From: Parvularculaceae bacterium
GTDB taxonomy: Bacteria; Pseudomonadota; Alphaproteobacteria; Caulobacterales; Parvularculaceae
Reading direction: 5' to 3'
NCBI GenBank assembly: GCA_021776475.1
Contig: JAJFFV010000005.1
Span: 620,001 to 684,000 of the forward strand
DNA length: 64,000 nucleotides
The notes under the pieces are model-generated. The model made no database searches and had not been told where the DNA came from. It worked only from the letters and a program-made list of their open reading frames with translations. Both the position numbers and the translations under genes were made by a program. Positions 9,471-18,931 of this stretch are shown here, piece after piece (positions within the stretch are counted from its first letter, which is position 1; every line of letters begins with the position of its first letter).

Positions 9471-10190
9471 TTAAGCAGGGCACAGACTGGCACCAAGGAT
9501 CGTACCGTCCAGGGTATCTTGCAGCAAAACCGCGCATGACAACCCTTGGAGACTTTCCGGAATTGCAACACTGTCCGTATCCACTGTCAGGAGCGAGCGG
9601 ACCACATTCACGTAGGATAATGTCTTGCCGGCATTTTTGCCCGACGTGACCTCGACGGTGACAGGCCCGCGTTCAAAAAATACAACCTGCAGGGAGGTGT
9701 TGCCTCGCCCAATCATTGCTGGCGTGATAAGAGTGAGCGTTGAGCGGTCCGCCGACCGGCGAGGCGTTGGCACACGCCAGCTGGTGCGAGGCAGATCGGC
9801 GATGGCGACCTCAATGGCGTCAATATCTTCCCCGGAAACACCTTTTTGTCCCTGTACGACCGCTTGTGGTGTGTAGAGCCACTGGTCTTTCAAGCGTTCT
9901 GTATAAAATTTCTGCCGTTCATCAAACGCATCGCGGGCAAAAGTATCAACCCAGCCGAGATAATCCCAGTAGGTGACTGGAAAGGTCAGAGCAAGGACAT
10001 CCGCGCGCGCAGAAATCATCGCGAGGTTCTTATCACCCGCCGGAGAACGCGGGCAGGACTGGCTCGTGAACAGCTCAACAACGGTTAACTGCGGTTGGTC
10101 TTCCTGCGCCAGCGAGGCGCCTGTGATCAGGAAAACCGCGGCCACGAAGCCCGTAATCATTGGGAAAAAACGCAATACCATCTTCTTCAT
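9471..10190 (-). CDS. DUF1223 family secreted thioredoxin-like protein
   Basis: A protein of 239 residues with a signal peptide (MKKMVLRFFPMIT..., cut near ASLA-QE). The thioredoxin-like body follows, with VVELFTSQ leading into the redox site, then YWDYLGW and the YTPQAVVQG motif typical of DUF1223. In most family members the site is CxxC; here it reads SCPRSP, so the second Cys is Ser. That would leave a one-Cys site and change or abolish disulphide exchange. It sits downstream of acnA on the same strand, a pairing seen in other alphaproteobacteria. The ATG at 10190 is chosen because it begins the signal peptide. Confidence 0.85.
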   Translation of the reverse strand: MKKMVLRFFPMITGFVAAVFLITGASLAQEDQPQLTVVELFTSQSCPRSPAGDKNLAMISARADVLALTFPVTYWDYLGWVDTFARDAFDERQKFYTERLKDQWLYTPQAVVQGQKGVSGEDIDAIEVAIADLPRTSWRVPTPRRSADRSTLTLITPAMIGRGNTSLQVVFFERGPVTVEVTSGKNAGKTLSYVNVVRSLLTVDTDSVAIPESLQGLSCAVLLQDTLDGTILGASLCPA

Positions 10191-10271
10191 GGGGTGCTTA
10201 TGCCACAAGGCCGGGCAAGTTACATATCAAACGCGCGTGAGTGAAAAGCCCTATTTCCGCCTGTTTCACAC

Positions 10272-10302
10272 AAAAAAGCCGGCCTCATGCAGACCGGCTT
10301 TA
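10272..10302 (-). terminator. Rho-independent terminator after acnA
   Basis: On the reverse strand, an AAAGCCGGTC / GGCCGGCTTT hairpin with a short TGCATGA-type loop runs into a six-T tract. It lies 22 bp past the acnA stop and before the DUF1223 gene, so acnA is probably a single-gene transcript. Confidence 0.85.
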
Positions 10303-10324
10303 GCACGTTTCATATATCCCTCGC

Positions 10325-13000
10325 TCAGGCAGCGAGCTTGCGGATTACGTATTGCAGAATGCCACCATGGGTATAGTAGTCGAGTTCGTCAGCTGTATCG
10401 ATACGGCAAAGGAGCTCGATTTCCTTCGTTGATCCGTCTGCGAAGGTAATCGACGCCTTCAATGTTTCACGTGGCTGCATCGACTGAACGCCGTCGATCG
10501 TCACCTGTTCAGTCCCATCCATGCCGAGAGACTTCCAACTGTCGGTCCCAGTGAACTGCAGCGGCAGAACCCCCATCCCGACCAGATTGGAGCGATGAAT
10601 CCGCTCGAAGGATTGTGCCACCACTGCGCGCACACCGAGAAGCGTGGTGCCTTTAGCGGCCCAGTCACGGGACGACCCCGTGCCGTATTGTTCACCAGCA
10701 AAGACGATCAGAGGGACGGCGTCTGCTTTGTATTTCATCGCGGCCTCATAGATCGACATTTCTTTACCGGTCGGGGCATATTTTGTGACGCCGCCCTCAG
10801 TGCCCGGCACCATTTCATTCTTGATGCGGATATTGGCAAATGTACCGCGCATCATAACATTGTGGTTACCGCGCCGTGAACCGTAGGAGTTAAAATCGGA
10901 TATCGCGACTTGATGATCCTGCAGATATTCGCCGGCTGGGGAAGACGCCTTGATCGCACCCGCCGGGGAGATATGGTCGGTGGTTATGGAATCGCCAAAG
11001 AGCCCAAGAATGCGCGCACCCTCGATCGGTTGCGTTGGTGCGGGCTGCATTTGCATCCCTTCAAAATAAGGTGGGTTGGCGATGTATGTGGAATGCGGCC
11101 ATCCGTAAGTCTCGTCATTGCTCGTGTCGATCGACTGCCATTGGGCATCCCCGTCAAAAGCATTGGCATAACGTGAGCCAAACATTTCCGGAGTGACGCT
11201 GCCACGGACGATATCGGCAATCTCCTGGTTGGAAGGCCAGATATCTTTCAAATAGACGTCATTGCCGTTCTTGTCTTGCGCAATAGCATCACTGGTCAAG
11301 TTGACATTCATCGAGCCGGCAATCGCATAAGCGACGACCAATGGTGGGGATGCGAGGAAGTTGGCCCGAACATCCTGGGATATCCGACCTTCAAAATTAC
11401 GGTTACCCGAAAGAACTGATGCCACCGCCAGGTCGTTATCGTTGATTGCCTTGGAGATCGGAGCGGCCAATGGACCGGTGTTACCGATGCATGTCGTGCA
11501 ACCATAGCCAACGAGGTTAAAACCGAGTCCGTCGAGTTCGCTCTGGAGACCTGCTTTTTCGAGATAGTCAGTCACGACCTGGGAGCCAGGTGCCAATGAG
11601 GTTTTAACCCAGGGCTTCACCTTCAGGCCAAGCGCATTGGCTTTTTTTGCGACAAGGCCCGCCGCGATCAGAACTGACGGATTTGATGTGTTTGTACACG
11701 ACGTAATTGCCGCGACGGTCACATCACCGTGGCCAAGATCGAAGTCTTCACCCTCCACCGGCACACGTTTGTCCGCTTCGTCACCCTTGCCATATTCCTT
11801 GTCTAGCGCTGCGGCAAATCCGGCGGGGCCGTTTTCAAGGAGAATACGGTCCTGCGGGCGTTTTGGTCCGGCAATTGACGGCTTGATCTCGGTCAGGTCA
11901 AGCTCCAGCGTGTCCGTAAAGACCGGGTCCGGCGTAGTCGTATCGCGCCAGAAGCCTTGTTCCTTTGCATAAGCCTCAACCAGCGCAATGCGATCTTCAT
12001 CGCGACCGGTTGCCCGCAAGTAACGCAAGGTCTCCTCATCGATTGGGAAGAAGCCACAGGTGGCACCATATTCCGGCGCCATATTGGCAATCGTCGCTTG
12101 ATCTTCGAGCGTCAAATTATCGAGGCCTGGGCCGTAAAACTCGACAAACTTGCCGACCACACCCTTTTCCCGCAGCATTTGCACAACGGTCAAAACAAGA
12201 TCGGTGGCGGTCGCACCTTCGGGCATTTTGCCGGTGCAGCGGAACCCGATCACTTCCGGTATCAACATGGAAACCGGTTGTCCGAGCATCGCCGCTTCAG
12301 CTTCAATCCCGCCGACACCCCAGCCCAGAACCGAAAGACCGTTGACCATGGTCGTGTGACTGTCAGTGCCAACCAGGGTATCCGGATAGGCGTAAGTCTC
12401 GCCGCCGACATCCGCTGTCCAGACAGTCTGGGCCAGATTTTCAAGATTTACCTGGTGGCAAATACCGGTGCCTGGTGGCACGACACGGAAATTATCAAAC
12501 GCGCCCTGACCCCATTTCAGGAATGTATAACGCTCATTGTTGCGTTCATATTCTACATCAACGTTTTTCTTGAATGCATCGCCCGTACCGAAATAGTCGA
12601 CCATGACAGAGTGGTCGATAACCAGGTCGACGGGTGCCAGCGGATTAATTTTTTCAGCATCCTGACCAAGGCTCTTCATGGCGTCACGCATGGCAGCTAG
12701 GTCCACCACAGCAGGAACGCCCGTGAAATCCTGCATCAGCACCCGCGCCGGGCGGTAGGCAATCTCTTTTTTATTGTCGCCGGATTTTAGCCAGTCAGCA
12801 AAAGCAGAAATATCTTCTGTTTTGACCGAACGGCCATCTTCAAAGCGCAGCAGGTTTTCGAGCAGCACTTTAAGTGAGTATGGCAGACGAGAGACATCGC
12901 CGATCTTCTGGCCCGCGGCTTTCAGACTGTAATAGGCGTAAGTTTTGCCGTTTACATCCAGATTGCGTTTTGTGCCAAGGCTGTCTTGACCTGGTATCAT
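10325..13000 (-). CDS. acnA: Aconitate hydratase A
   Basis: Isomerises citrate to isocitrate via cis-aconitate in the TCA cycle, using a [4Fe-4S] cluster. Cluster cysteines are visible in [11 protein letters not shown] and in [13 protein letters not shown]. The substrate-binding SRDWAAKG motif lies in the C-terminal swivel domain. The ATG at 13000 follows an AGGAGGAG ribosome site with ideal spacing and gives 891 residues, as expected for AcnA. The frame extends to 13030, but that part has no ribosome site. It is divergent from ccmA, an arrangement common in alphaproteobacteria. Confidence 0.98.
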   Translation of the reverse strand: MIPGQDSLGTKRNLDVNGKTYAYYSLKAAGQKIGDVSRLPYSLKVLLENLLRFEDGRSVKTEDISAFADWLKSGDNKKEIAYRPARVLMQDFTGVPAVVDLAAMRDAMKSLGQDAEKINPLAPVDLVIDHSVMVDYFGTGDAFKKNVDVEYERNNERYTFLKWGQGAFDNFRVVPPGTGICHQVNLENLAQTVWTADVGGETYAYPDTLVGTDSHTTMVNGLSVLGWGVGGIEAEAAMLGQPVSMLIPEVIGFRCTGKMPEGATATDLVLTVVQMLREKGVVGKFVEFYGPGLDNLTLEDQATIANMAPEYGATCGFFPIDEETLRYLRATGRDEDRIALVEAYAKEQGFWRDTTTPDPVFTDTLELDLTEIKPSIAGPKRPQDRILLENGPAGFAAALDKEYGKGDEADKRVPVEGEDFDLGHGDVTVAAITSCTNTSNPSVLIAAGLVAKKANALGLKVKPWVKTSLAPGSQVVTDYLEKAGLQSELDGLGFNLVGYGCTTCIGNTGPLAAPISKAINDNDLAVASVLSGNRNFEGRISQDVRANFLASPPLVVAYAIAGSMNVNLTSDAIAQDKNGNDVYLKDIWPSNQEIADIVRGSVTPEMFGSRYANAFDGDAQWQSIDTSNDETYGWPHSTYIANPPYFEGMQMQPAPTQPIEGARILGLFGDSITTDHISPAGAIKASSPAGEYLQDHQVAISDFNSYGSRRGNHNVMMRGTFANIRIKNEMVPGTEGGVTKYAPTGKEMSIYEAAMKYKADAVPLIVFAGEQYGTGSSRDWAAKGTTLLGVRAVVAQSFERIHRSNLVGMGVLPLQFTGTDSWKSLGMDGTEQVTIDGVQSMQPRETLKASITFADGSTKEIELLCRIDTADELDYYTHGGILQYVIRKLAA

Positions 13001-13190
13001 GTTGTCTCTCCTCCTGATCGAAAAAATCATCGCCGACGGTACGCCATGTTAAACGCCAGGCGGCTGATATTGCAGCGGTTATGGCGGAAGGGCTGGCCCC
13101 GCGCAATCCGCGATCGCATCAAATTAATTCATCAAAATCGACGCATTGAAGTATGGCGAAATTGTCTGAAATTGCTCTAAGAGGAGCTCT

Positions 13191-13841
13191 ATGGGGTCTT
13201 CGGTATTCCAAATTTCGCTTGAAATCCAAGCGCTTGGCGTTGCCCGGGCGGGGCGCGACATTCTCGCCGGCGTCTCGTGCAGTCTTGCGCCTGGCGAAGC
13301 GTTGGTTTTGCGCGGCGCCAATGGAGCTGGCAAAACCAGTTTGTTGCGGGCGATCGCCGGATTTGCCCGGATACAAGAAGGCAGTATCACATTTTCTGAT
13401 TCAACGGGCGAAATTGGTCATGAGGATGCCGCCGCTTACCATCTTCATTATCTCGGGCATGAAAACGGCATTTCTACGAAACTGTCCGTGAACGAGAATT
13501 TACGCTTTTGGTCTGATCTGTTGCAACACGGATCAGGGAAATTAGTCGAAGAGATCGTTGCGCAGGTCGGGCTCAGGCAGATGGCGGCGGAAAAAGCCCT
13601 GCGCTTGTCGGCCGGACAAAAACGGCGGCTCGCGCTCGCGCGGCTACTGATTGCCCCTCGCGCTATGTGGTTGATGGATGAACCTGCAACCGCGCTCGAT
13701 ACCGACGGACAGGCCCTGTTGCTGGATTTATGTCATCACCACAGGGCGCGGGGCGGCACGATCGTCCTCACGACGCATGGAGGATTTACGCTTCCTGATG
13801 CCAAGGGGCTGCAATTGGTGACGCCGGGGAACGCTACATGA
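13191..13841 (+). CDS. ccmA: Heme exporter ATP-binding protein CcmA
   Basis: ABC ATPase of the cytochrome c maturation system I, which works with CcmB and CcmC to release holo-CcmE in the periplasm. Walker A (GANGAGKTS) lies at residues 42-50, the signature LSAGQKRRLALARLL follows, and Walker B is LMDEPATALD. The length of 216 residues is normal. The GAGGAG before the ATG is a good ribosome site. It overlaps ccmB by four bases, so the two are coupled. Confidence 0.95.
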   Translation: MGSSVFQISLEIQALGVARAGRDILAGVSCSLAPGEALVLRGANGAGKTSLLRAIAGFARIQEGSITFSDSTGEIGHEDAAAYHLHYLGHENGISTKLSVNENLRFWSDLLQHGSGKLVEEIVAQVGLRQMAAEKALRLSAGQKRRLALARLLIAPRAMWLMDEPATALDTDGQALLLDLCHHHRARGGTIVLTTHGGFTLPDAKGLQLVTPGNAT

Positions 13842-14491
13842 AAGAAGCGCGGACCCTGTTATTCTATGAAATCAAATTGAGGCTGCGGGGCAGCGCCGGT
13901 CCCGCAGCACTCGGCTTATTTGTGCTTGCAGGCACATTGTCTCCGCTGGCTCTCGGCACCGATGATGCTGTACTCACCGGCGTCGCCGGGGGGCTCGTTT
14001 GGGTATTTGCCTGCCTTGCCGCGCTTTTGGGCCTTGAGGGGTTGTTTCAGGAAGATCTCGCGGAAGGCCGATTTGCGGTGTTACGCCTCACCTCTCTTCC
14101 TTTATGGCTGATCATGCTCATCATGATGGTCGTCTATTGGCTGGTGGTTTGTGGGCCAGTGGTGATCGCAGCCATTCCCATCGGTTTTTTGTTTGGCAGC
14201 GATCCGCAAACAAGTATGCGCCTCGTTTTGTCGCTTGCGCTTGGGACGCCGTCCCTGGCCTTTATTGGCGCCTGTCTGGCGGCAATCTGTGCCGGTTTTC
14301 AACGCGGCACAGGCCTGGTTATCTTCTTGGCCCTGCCGTTTTTCGCACCTGCCCTGATATTTGGGGCGATGGCAGCGGAAGGTGGTGAAAATGCTGGACC
14401 TGCATTCCTTTTCCTTGCCGCTTTCAGCCTTATCGCAATTGCGCTGTGCCCGATTGCAGCTGCTTTTGCGATCAAAGAAAATATGGAATAG
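13838..14491 (+). CDS. ccmB: Heme exporter membrane protein CcmB
   Basis: Integral membrane partner of CcmA, 217 residues with six predicted helices. The first cytoplasmic segment FYEIKLRLRG, the LAALLGLEGLFQEDLAEGRF region and the GTPSLAFIGACLAA helix are typical of CcmB. ccmC, ccmD and the thioredoxin gene that often follow are absent: the next gene is an IalB-like protein 80-110 bp away. The ccm set must therefore be split on this chromosome if system I is complete. Confidence 0.93.
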   Translation: MKEARTLLFYEIKLRLRGSAGPAALGLFVLAGTLSPLALGTDDAVLTGVAGGLVWVFACLAALLGLEGLFQEDLAEGRFAVLRLTSLPLWLIMLIMMVVYWLVVCGPVVIAAIPIGFLFGSDPQTSMRLVLSLALGTPSLAFIGACLAAICAGFQRGTGLVIFLALPFFAPALIFGAMAAEGGENAGPAFLFLAAFSLIAIALCPIAAAFAIKENME

Positions 14492-14600
14492 CTTTCATAA
14501 ACCCAACTCTTGTCGAAATTCCGACACAGCGCTATGCGTATAGTCTGTTAAGTTTTCGTTTTGGCGCCATTTGCGTCCGTTAGTAATGCCGGAAAGTCTC

Positions 14601-15101
14601 ATGAACAAAACAGCGCTCGCTACACTCCTCAGTCTCGTTCTGCTCACTGCTCCTGCTGTCGCCCAGCCCAATCTGGTCGCGACATATAAGGACTGGATTG
14701 TCTATAAGCTTAATCTCGACGGGGATACCGTTTGCTACGCCGCCAGCGAACCAACTGATAAGTCTCCCCGTTCCGTTAATCACGGCGATGTCTTTTTCCT
14801 GGTATCGAGCTGGAAATCCGGGGTGGCCAAAGGACAACCGAGCTTTATGGCCGGCTACCCGTTACGTGAGGCACCGGAACCGGTTATTCGGGTGGGCTCG
14901 GACAAATGGGAGATGTACACTTCTGAAGAGGAGGGCTTTATCGACAAGTCTTCCGACGAAAAGCGCCTGCTCGCGGCCATGAAGCGCGGCAGTGATATGC
15001 GTATTTCAGCAGTTTCCGAACGCGGCACGGCGACAAATTATACGTTCTCCCTCTTGGGCATTACTGATTCCATCAATCGCATGGAAAAGGAATGCCGCTG
15101 A
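14601..15101 (+). CDS. Invasion-associated locus B (IalB)-like periplasmic protein
   Basis: A protein of 166 residues with a signal peptide (MNKTALATLLSLVLL..., cut near AVAQ). The mature chain begins with a WIVYKL segment and a single-Cys DTVCYAAS motif, and a second Cys lies in the final KECR. These features, with the basic YKDW start, resemble the IalB/DUF1176-like periplasmic family. The role is not known outside Bartonella, where IalB is linked to invasion. The frame begins at 14571, but the ATG at 14601 directly starts the signal peptide. Confidence 0.75.
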   Translation: MNKTALATLLSLVLLTAPAVAQPNLVATYKDWIVYKLNLDGDTVCYAASEPTDKSPRSVNHGDVFFLVSSWKSGVAKGQPSFMAGYPLREAPEPVIRVGSDKWEMYTSEEEGFIDKSSDEKRLLAAMKRGSDMRISAVSERGTATNYTFSLLGITDSINRMEKECR

Positions 15102-15304
15102 GCTGCCGTGGCCGGTTGATCATTTGTCCTGACAATCTGCGCGGTAGGCGCTTCACCCTGGCCCGCGCCGCGAGGAAACGCTTGTTTTTTGCTCGGTTGG
15201 AGAGTTGTTCGGGCGACACATTCCAGAAAATCTCCCTCAGGCATGTATTCTAGACTTGATGCATCATTGTTAGGCAGTGCCTGCGCCATTTGGTATTATA
15301 CTGT

Positions 15305-16177
15305 ATGAGACCCGATCTTGCCTCCCTCACCGATTTGCCGTTCTGGAAGATGAACGGTCTTGGTAATGATTTTTTCATCGTCGATTTGCGCCACACTGAC
15401 GCATGTATGACCAGTGCAGCGGCCCAGCTTCTCGGCGATCGGGGCGGCCCATACGGCTGTGATCAGATCATCACACTCGAGTCGCGAGCAGGTGAGCCTT
15501 TCATGGGAATTTGGAACGCCGATGGCGGTGCCGTTGAGGCATGTGGCAATGCCGCCCGCTGTATTGGCTGGTTGCTCATGAAGGAAAGCGGCGAGGAATC
15601 GGTCGCGTTTCTGACACCAGCCGGCGACATCGAGGCACATCGGATTGGATCGATGCGGATCAGTGTCGATATGGGTGAACCAAAGCTGCATTGGCAGGAT
15701 ATTCCGCTTGCAGAACAAATGGATGACACTAGATTTATCGATATCAAGCTTGGGCCGATCGACAATCCTGTTCTGTGGGGACCTTCCGCGGTCAATATGG
15801 GTAATCCGCATTGTGTTTTCTTTGTCAATGACGTGTACGCACATCAGCTGGACCGGTTCGGTTCAATGATAGAGAACCACCCGCTGTTTCCGGAGCGCGC
15901 CAACGTCTCAGTGGCACAAGTGACCAGCCAGTATGAAATCCGCCTGCGGGTATGGGAGCGTGGTGTCGGGATTACCAAGGCCTGCGGTACAGCTGCCTGC
16001 GCTGCTCTGGTGTCAGCTCACAGACGGCGGCTCACGGCGCGCAAAGCAACCGTGATACTTGACGGCGGGCCACTGGCGATCGACTGGCGCGAAAGTGATG
16101 ATCATGTGTTGATGGCGGGGCCGATAGAATTGGAGTATGAGGGGCGACTTGCCGCTTGCGAACAGGCTAAAAGATAA
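15305..16177 (+). CDS. dapF: Diaminopimelate epimerase
   Basis: PLP-independent epimerase converting L,L- to meso-diaminopimelate for lysine and peptidoglycan. The two catalytic cysteines lie in EACGNAARC and in KACGTAACAA. The N-terminal FWKMNGLGNDFFIVD segment is typical. The length is 290 residues from the ATG at 15305; an upstream start at 15290 would add five. The last 76 bases overlap the convergent TetR gene. In many alphaproteobacteria dapF runs straight into mtaB and ftsY; here two genes are inserted between them. Confidence 0.96.
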   Translation: MRPDLASLTDLPFWKMNGLGNDFFIVDLRHTDACMTSAAAQLLGDRGGPYGCDQIITLESRAGEPFMGIWNADGGAVEACGNAARCIGWLLMKESGEESVAFLTPAGDIEAHRIGSMRISVDMGEPKLHWQDIPLAEQMDDTRFIDIKLGPIDNPVLWGPSAVNMGNPHCVFFVNDVYAHQLDRFGSMIENHPLFPERANVSVAQVTSQYEIRLRVWERGVGITKACGTAACAALVSAHRRRLTARKATVILDGGPLAIDWRESDDHVLMAGPIELEYEGRLAACEQAKR

Positions 16178-16683
16178 TCCGTAAGCGCCTCCACCTCACA
16201 TGCAAACTCAGCAAGCAGCCATGACCTGATCAGCCCGAGCTGTGCCGTTGCCCGCTCAATTGCACGCGCGCGTAGCGGCGGCACGATCTCCACGGAATCG
16301 CCGTTTGCATGTGCAAGTCGCAGCTCCATCATGTGAGCAAGCTTACGCGACAATTTAAAAAACAGATCGGACCCGAAGATTACCCGTGCCAACGCCCGCT
16401 GATCCCAAAAATGCGACAAGACGAATGAAACATGTTCAGGAATTGCATCTTCGGTGACGCTGTCGGCAAGAACGTCGAACAGCGGTTCGATGCTACAGAG
16501 CAAGACGTCATCTTTGCTTTTGAAATGATCATAAAAAGTCGAGCGGCCGATATTCGCTGCGTCAATAATCTCAGCGACACGGATCTCTTCATAGCGTCGC
16601 GACAGGACGAGCGTTCTGAATGCCTCAAAGATTGCCAGCTTCGTGCGGCGCACCCGTCGATCGTTCGCCTGTCTTTTTGTCAT
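16102..16683 (-). CDS. TetR/AcrR-family transcriptional regulator
   Basis: A protein of 193 residues with an N-terminal TetR helix-turn-helix (VAEIIDAANIGRSTFYDHF, about residues 34-52) and a C-terminal ligand/dimer domain of no obvious specificity. The gene is divergent from the membrane-protein gene at 16844 with 160 bp between them, so it probably represses that gene and itself. Its 3' end overlaps dapF by 76 bp in antisense, which is unusual for such an essential gene and fits later insertion of the pair into a dapF-mtaB operon. Confidence 0.88.
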   Translation of the reverse strand: MTKRQANDRRVRRTKLAIFEAFRTLVLSRRYEEIRVAEIIDAANIGRSTFYDHFKSKDDVLLCSIEPLFDVLADSVTEDAIPEHVSFVLSHFWDQRALARVIFGSDLFFKLSRKLAHMMELRLAHANGDSVEIVPPLRARAIERATAQLGLIRSWLLAEFACEVEALTDYLLACSQAASRPSYSNSIGPAINT

Positions 16684-16802
16684 GAAGGTAGGATACTCAA
16701 AAAATACTCACTTCGCACATCTGGCTGGCCTAACATCCCGCACAGAATACCACAAATGTCCGGAAACAAACGGCGACTGTGAATAGTCTCTTTCGTTGCG
16801 GA

Positions 16803-16821
16803 ACAGTCCTGAACAAACTGT
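16803..16821. promoter_or_regulatory. Possible TetR operator in the divergent region
   Basis: An inverted repeat (ACAGT, nine bases, ACTGT) lies between the TetR start and the membrane-protein start, 22 bp before the latter. The arms are short, so this is a weak candidate site. Confidence 0.25.
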
Positions 16822-16843
16822 CGAAAAGCTGGAGAAACAAGAA

Positions 16844-17512
16844 ATGACCGAAAAAGAAACCAATTTGCCATCGGCTGTATTCGCTGGCGCTGTGTTGCTG
16901 GCCGCCTCACTCGTATCGCTGTTATTTATGACCCATCATCCGAGCCTCGGGGCACCCGGATATGAAACGCTCATTGAAGAAGTTGTCGCTAAGTCCGGTC
17001 TTAACCAGCTTGTGCATGGGGGCATGATCATGTTTGTCCTGCTGTTTTATTACGCGCTGTCGGTACTGTCCGCGCGCCTTGGGGCATTTCGGAGCGAAGT
17101 CCGCGCCGCCCAACTCGCTTTGGCCTGTGCAACTGTGTCAATGGTTGGTGCGGCTTTGGTTTCCGGATTCATGATTGCCGATGTGGCTCACTATTACGCG
17201 GACAACGCCGCTGCCAATGATCAGGCGTATCGTTCACAACTCGTACTGATGGGCACAGCAAATCAGGTTTTGGCAAAGGCCGGAACGCTTGGCTATGGCG
17301 CGGCAATTTTATTCTGGTCAGTGCGCCTGTTGCGCTTGCCGGGTATCAATCGGGTTGGCGGCGTTTTAGGGTGCAGCGTTGCCGTCATACTGATCGCAGG
17401 CATCCTGCGAAGACAGGCGCATCTGGATATTCATGGGATGACCATCGTCCTTGTCGCGCTTGTCTTCTGGTTCTGCCTCATTTCTGTTCAACTGTTGCGG
17501 CAGAAAATCTAA
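16844..17512 (+). CDS. Hypothetical six-helix membrane protein, probable TetR target
   Basis: A protein of 222 residues with six hydrophobic segments. A conserved-looking first loop (MTHHPSLGAPGYE) with two His precedes helix two, and a second His pair (DVAHYY) follows helix three. The ATG at 16844 has GGAG nine bases upstream; the frame opens at 16796 but lacks a ribosome site there. The role is unknown. Divergence from a TetR regulator suggests inducible expression, perhaps in response to a small molecule. Confidence 0.75.
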   Translation: MTEKETNLPSAVFAGAVLLAASLVSLLFMTHHPSLGAPGYETLIEEVVAKSGLNQLVHGGMIMFVLLFYYALSVLSARLGAFRSEVRAAQLALACATVSMVGAALVSGFMIADVAHYYADNAAANDQAYRSQLVLMGTANQVLAKAGTLGYGAAILFWSVRLLRLPGINRVGGVLGCSVAVILIAGILRRQAHLDIHGMTIVLVALVFWFCLISVQLLRQKI

Positions 17513-17587
17513 ACCCAGGGTTGCCCGACCCGGTTTTCCGAGGGCATGCCCTTGCGGCGCGGCGATTGATGACGCATGTAACCATTT

Positions 17588-18931
17588 ATGGCACACGCTA
17601 CCGCATCAACGAAGCCGAAGCTGATCGAGATCATCAGCATGGGCTGCCGCCTCAACGGCTATGAGTCTGAAAAAATGGCCACGTTCGCCAGAGATGCGGG
17701 ACTTGCAAATGTTGTGGTGATCAACAGCTGCGCGGTTACCAACGAAGCGGTGCGCCAAACGCGACAAAAAATTCGCCAGATCCGAAAGGTCGCGCCAGAC
17801 AAAGAAATTATCGTCACCGGATGTGCTGCTCAAATTGATCCGGCAAGCTTTCAGGAGATGCCGGAAGTATCTTCTGTCATCGGAAATACTGAAAAAATGA
17901 CGCCTGCCAGCTGGCAGAAATTAACCCACACGCCAACGACGACCGTTTCCGACATCATGACAGTCAGCGAATTTCCAGACCTGGATTTGCCCGCCTCGAC
18001 AGCAAGCCAACAGAGCCGTACGCGCGCCTATATTCAGATTCAGAACGGGTGCGACCACCGCTGCACTTTTTGCATTATTCCCTACGGCAGAGGGAATAGT
18101 CGATCGGTGCCGATTGAAAATGTGCTCAATGAAATCCGTGATCTTGTCGTCTCGGGCACAAAGGAAATTGTACTGACGGGTGTTGATATCACTTCATATG
18201 GACTGGACCTGGCAGGGGACAAGTCACTTGGGGTACTGGTCCGCCGTATTCTGACGGATATACCGGACCTGCCGCGACTGCGACTGTCGTCAATCGATGG
18301 GGCAGAAATTGACGAAACACTGTTTCAGCTGATTACAGAAGAAAAACGCATTGCGCCACACCTTCACCTGTCCCTACAGGCAGGAGACGATATGATCCTG
18401 AAACGGATGAAGCGGCGGCACACACGTGCACAGGCCATAGATTTCTGTAAAAGCATCAGAGAAAAGCGCCCGGATGTCGTGTTTGGGGCGGACATCATCG
18501 CCGGCTTCCCCACCGAAACTGAAGAGATGTTTCAAAATTCTGTGTCACTCATCGAAAAGTGCAATCTCACCTATCTACATGTGTTTCCATACTCTGCGCG
18601 CGCGGGAACGCCAGCCGCCAAAATGCCGCAAGTTGAGCGCGCTGTTATCAAAGAACGCGCGGCACGCCTGCGCGATGCCGGCGATGCCGCCCTCCGGCGG
18701 CAGCTTGACAGCTTGACCGGCAAAGTACTCGACGTGCTGACAGAAAAACCAAGAGATGCCGATATCAGCCAACTAACCGGCAGCGGACGGCTCGCAAATT
18801 TTGCCGAGGTAAAATTTGCCTGCACATCCGACCCACGGTTTTTGCAACCTGGGCAAATTTGCCGGGTGAGGCTTGAGCGTCATGATGGCCGCATCCTGTA
18901 TGGCGCGCTTCTAAGGGAATGCGGCAAGTGA
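17588..18931 (+). CDS. mtaB: tRNA t6A37 methylthiotransferase MtaB
   Basis: Radical-SAM enzyme that adds a methylthio group to t6A37 in tRNAs reading ANN codons. The N-terminal UPF0004 domain carries three cluster cysteines (SMGCRLNG, NSCAVTN, VTGCAAQ). The radical-SAM motif DHRCTFCIIPYGRG lies near residue 155, and a C-terminal TRAM domain follows. The length of 447 residues is slightly above the family's usual 410-440. The end overlaps the ftsY start by four bases. Function is well supported. Confidence 0.95.
   Translation: MAHATASTKPKLIEIISMGCRLNGYESEKMATFARDAGLANVVVINSCAVTNEAVRQTRQKIRQIRKVAPDKEIIVTGCAAQIDPASFQEMPEVSSVIGNTEKMTPASWQKLTHTPTTTVSDIMTVSEFPDLDLPASTASQQSRTRAYIQIQNGCDHRCTFCIIPYGRGNSRSVPIENVLNEIRDLVVSGTKEIVLTGVDITSYGLDLAGDKSLGVLVRRILTDIPDLPRLRLSSIDGAEIDETLFQLITEEKRIAPHLHLSLQAGDDMILKRMKRRHTRAQAIDFCKSIREKRPDVVFGADIIAGFPTETEEMFQNSVSLIEKCNLTYLHVFPYSARAGTPAAKMPQVERAVIKERAARLRDAGDAALRRQLDSLTGKVLDVLTEKPRDADISQLTGSGRLANFAEVKFACTSDPRFLQPGQICRVRLERHDGRILYGALLRECGK

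Noticed and set aside
11957-12700. Long plus-strand frame (247 codons) inside acnA
   Set aside because: Antisense to a strongly conserved enzyme; composition and lack of a ribosome site mark it as a shadow.
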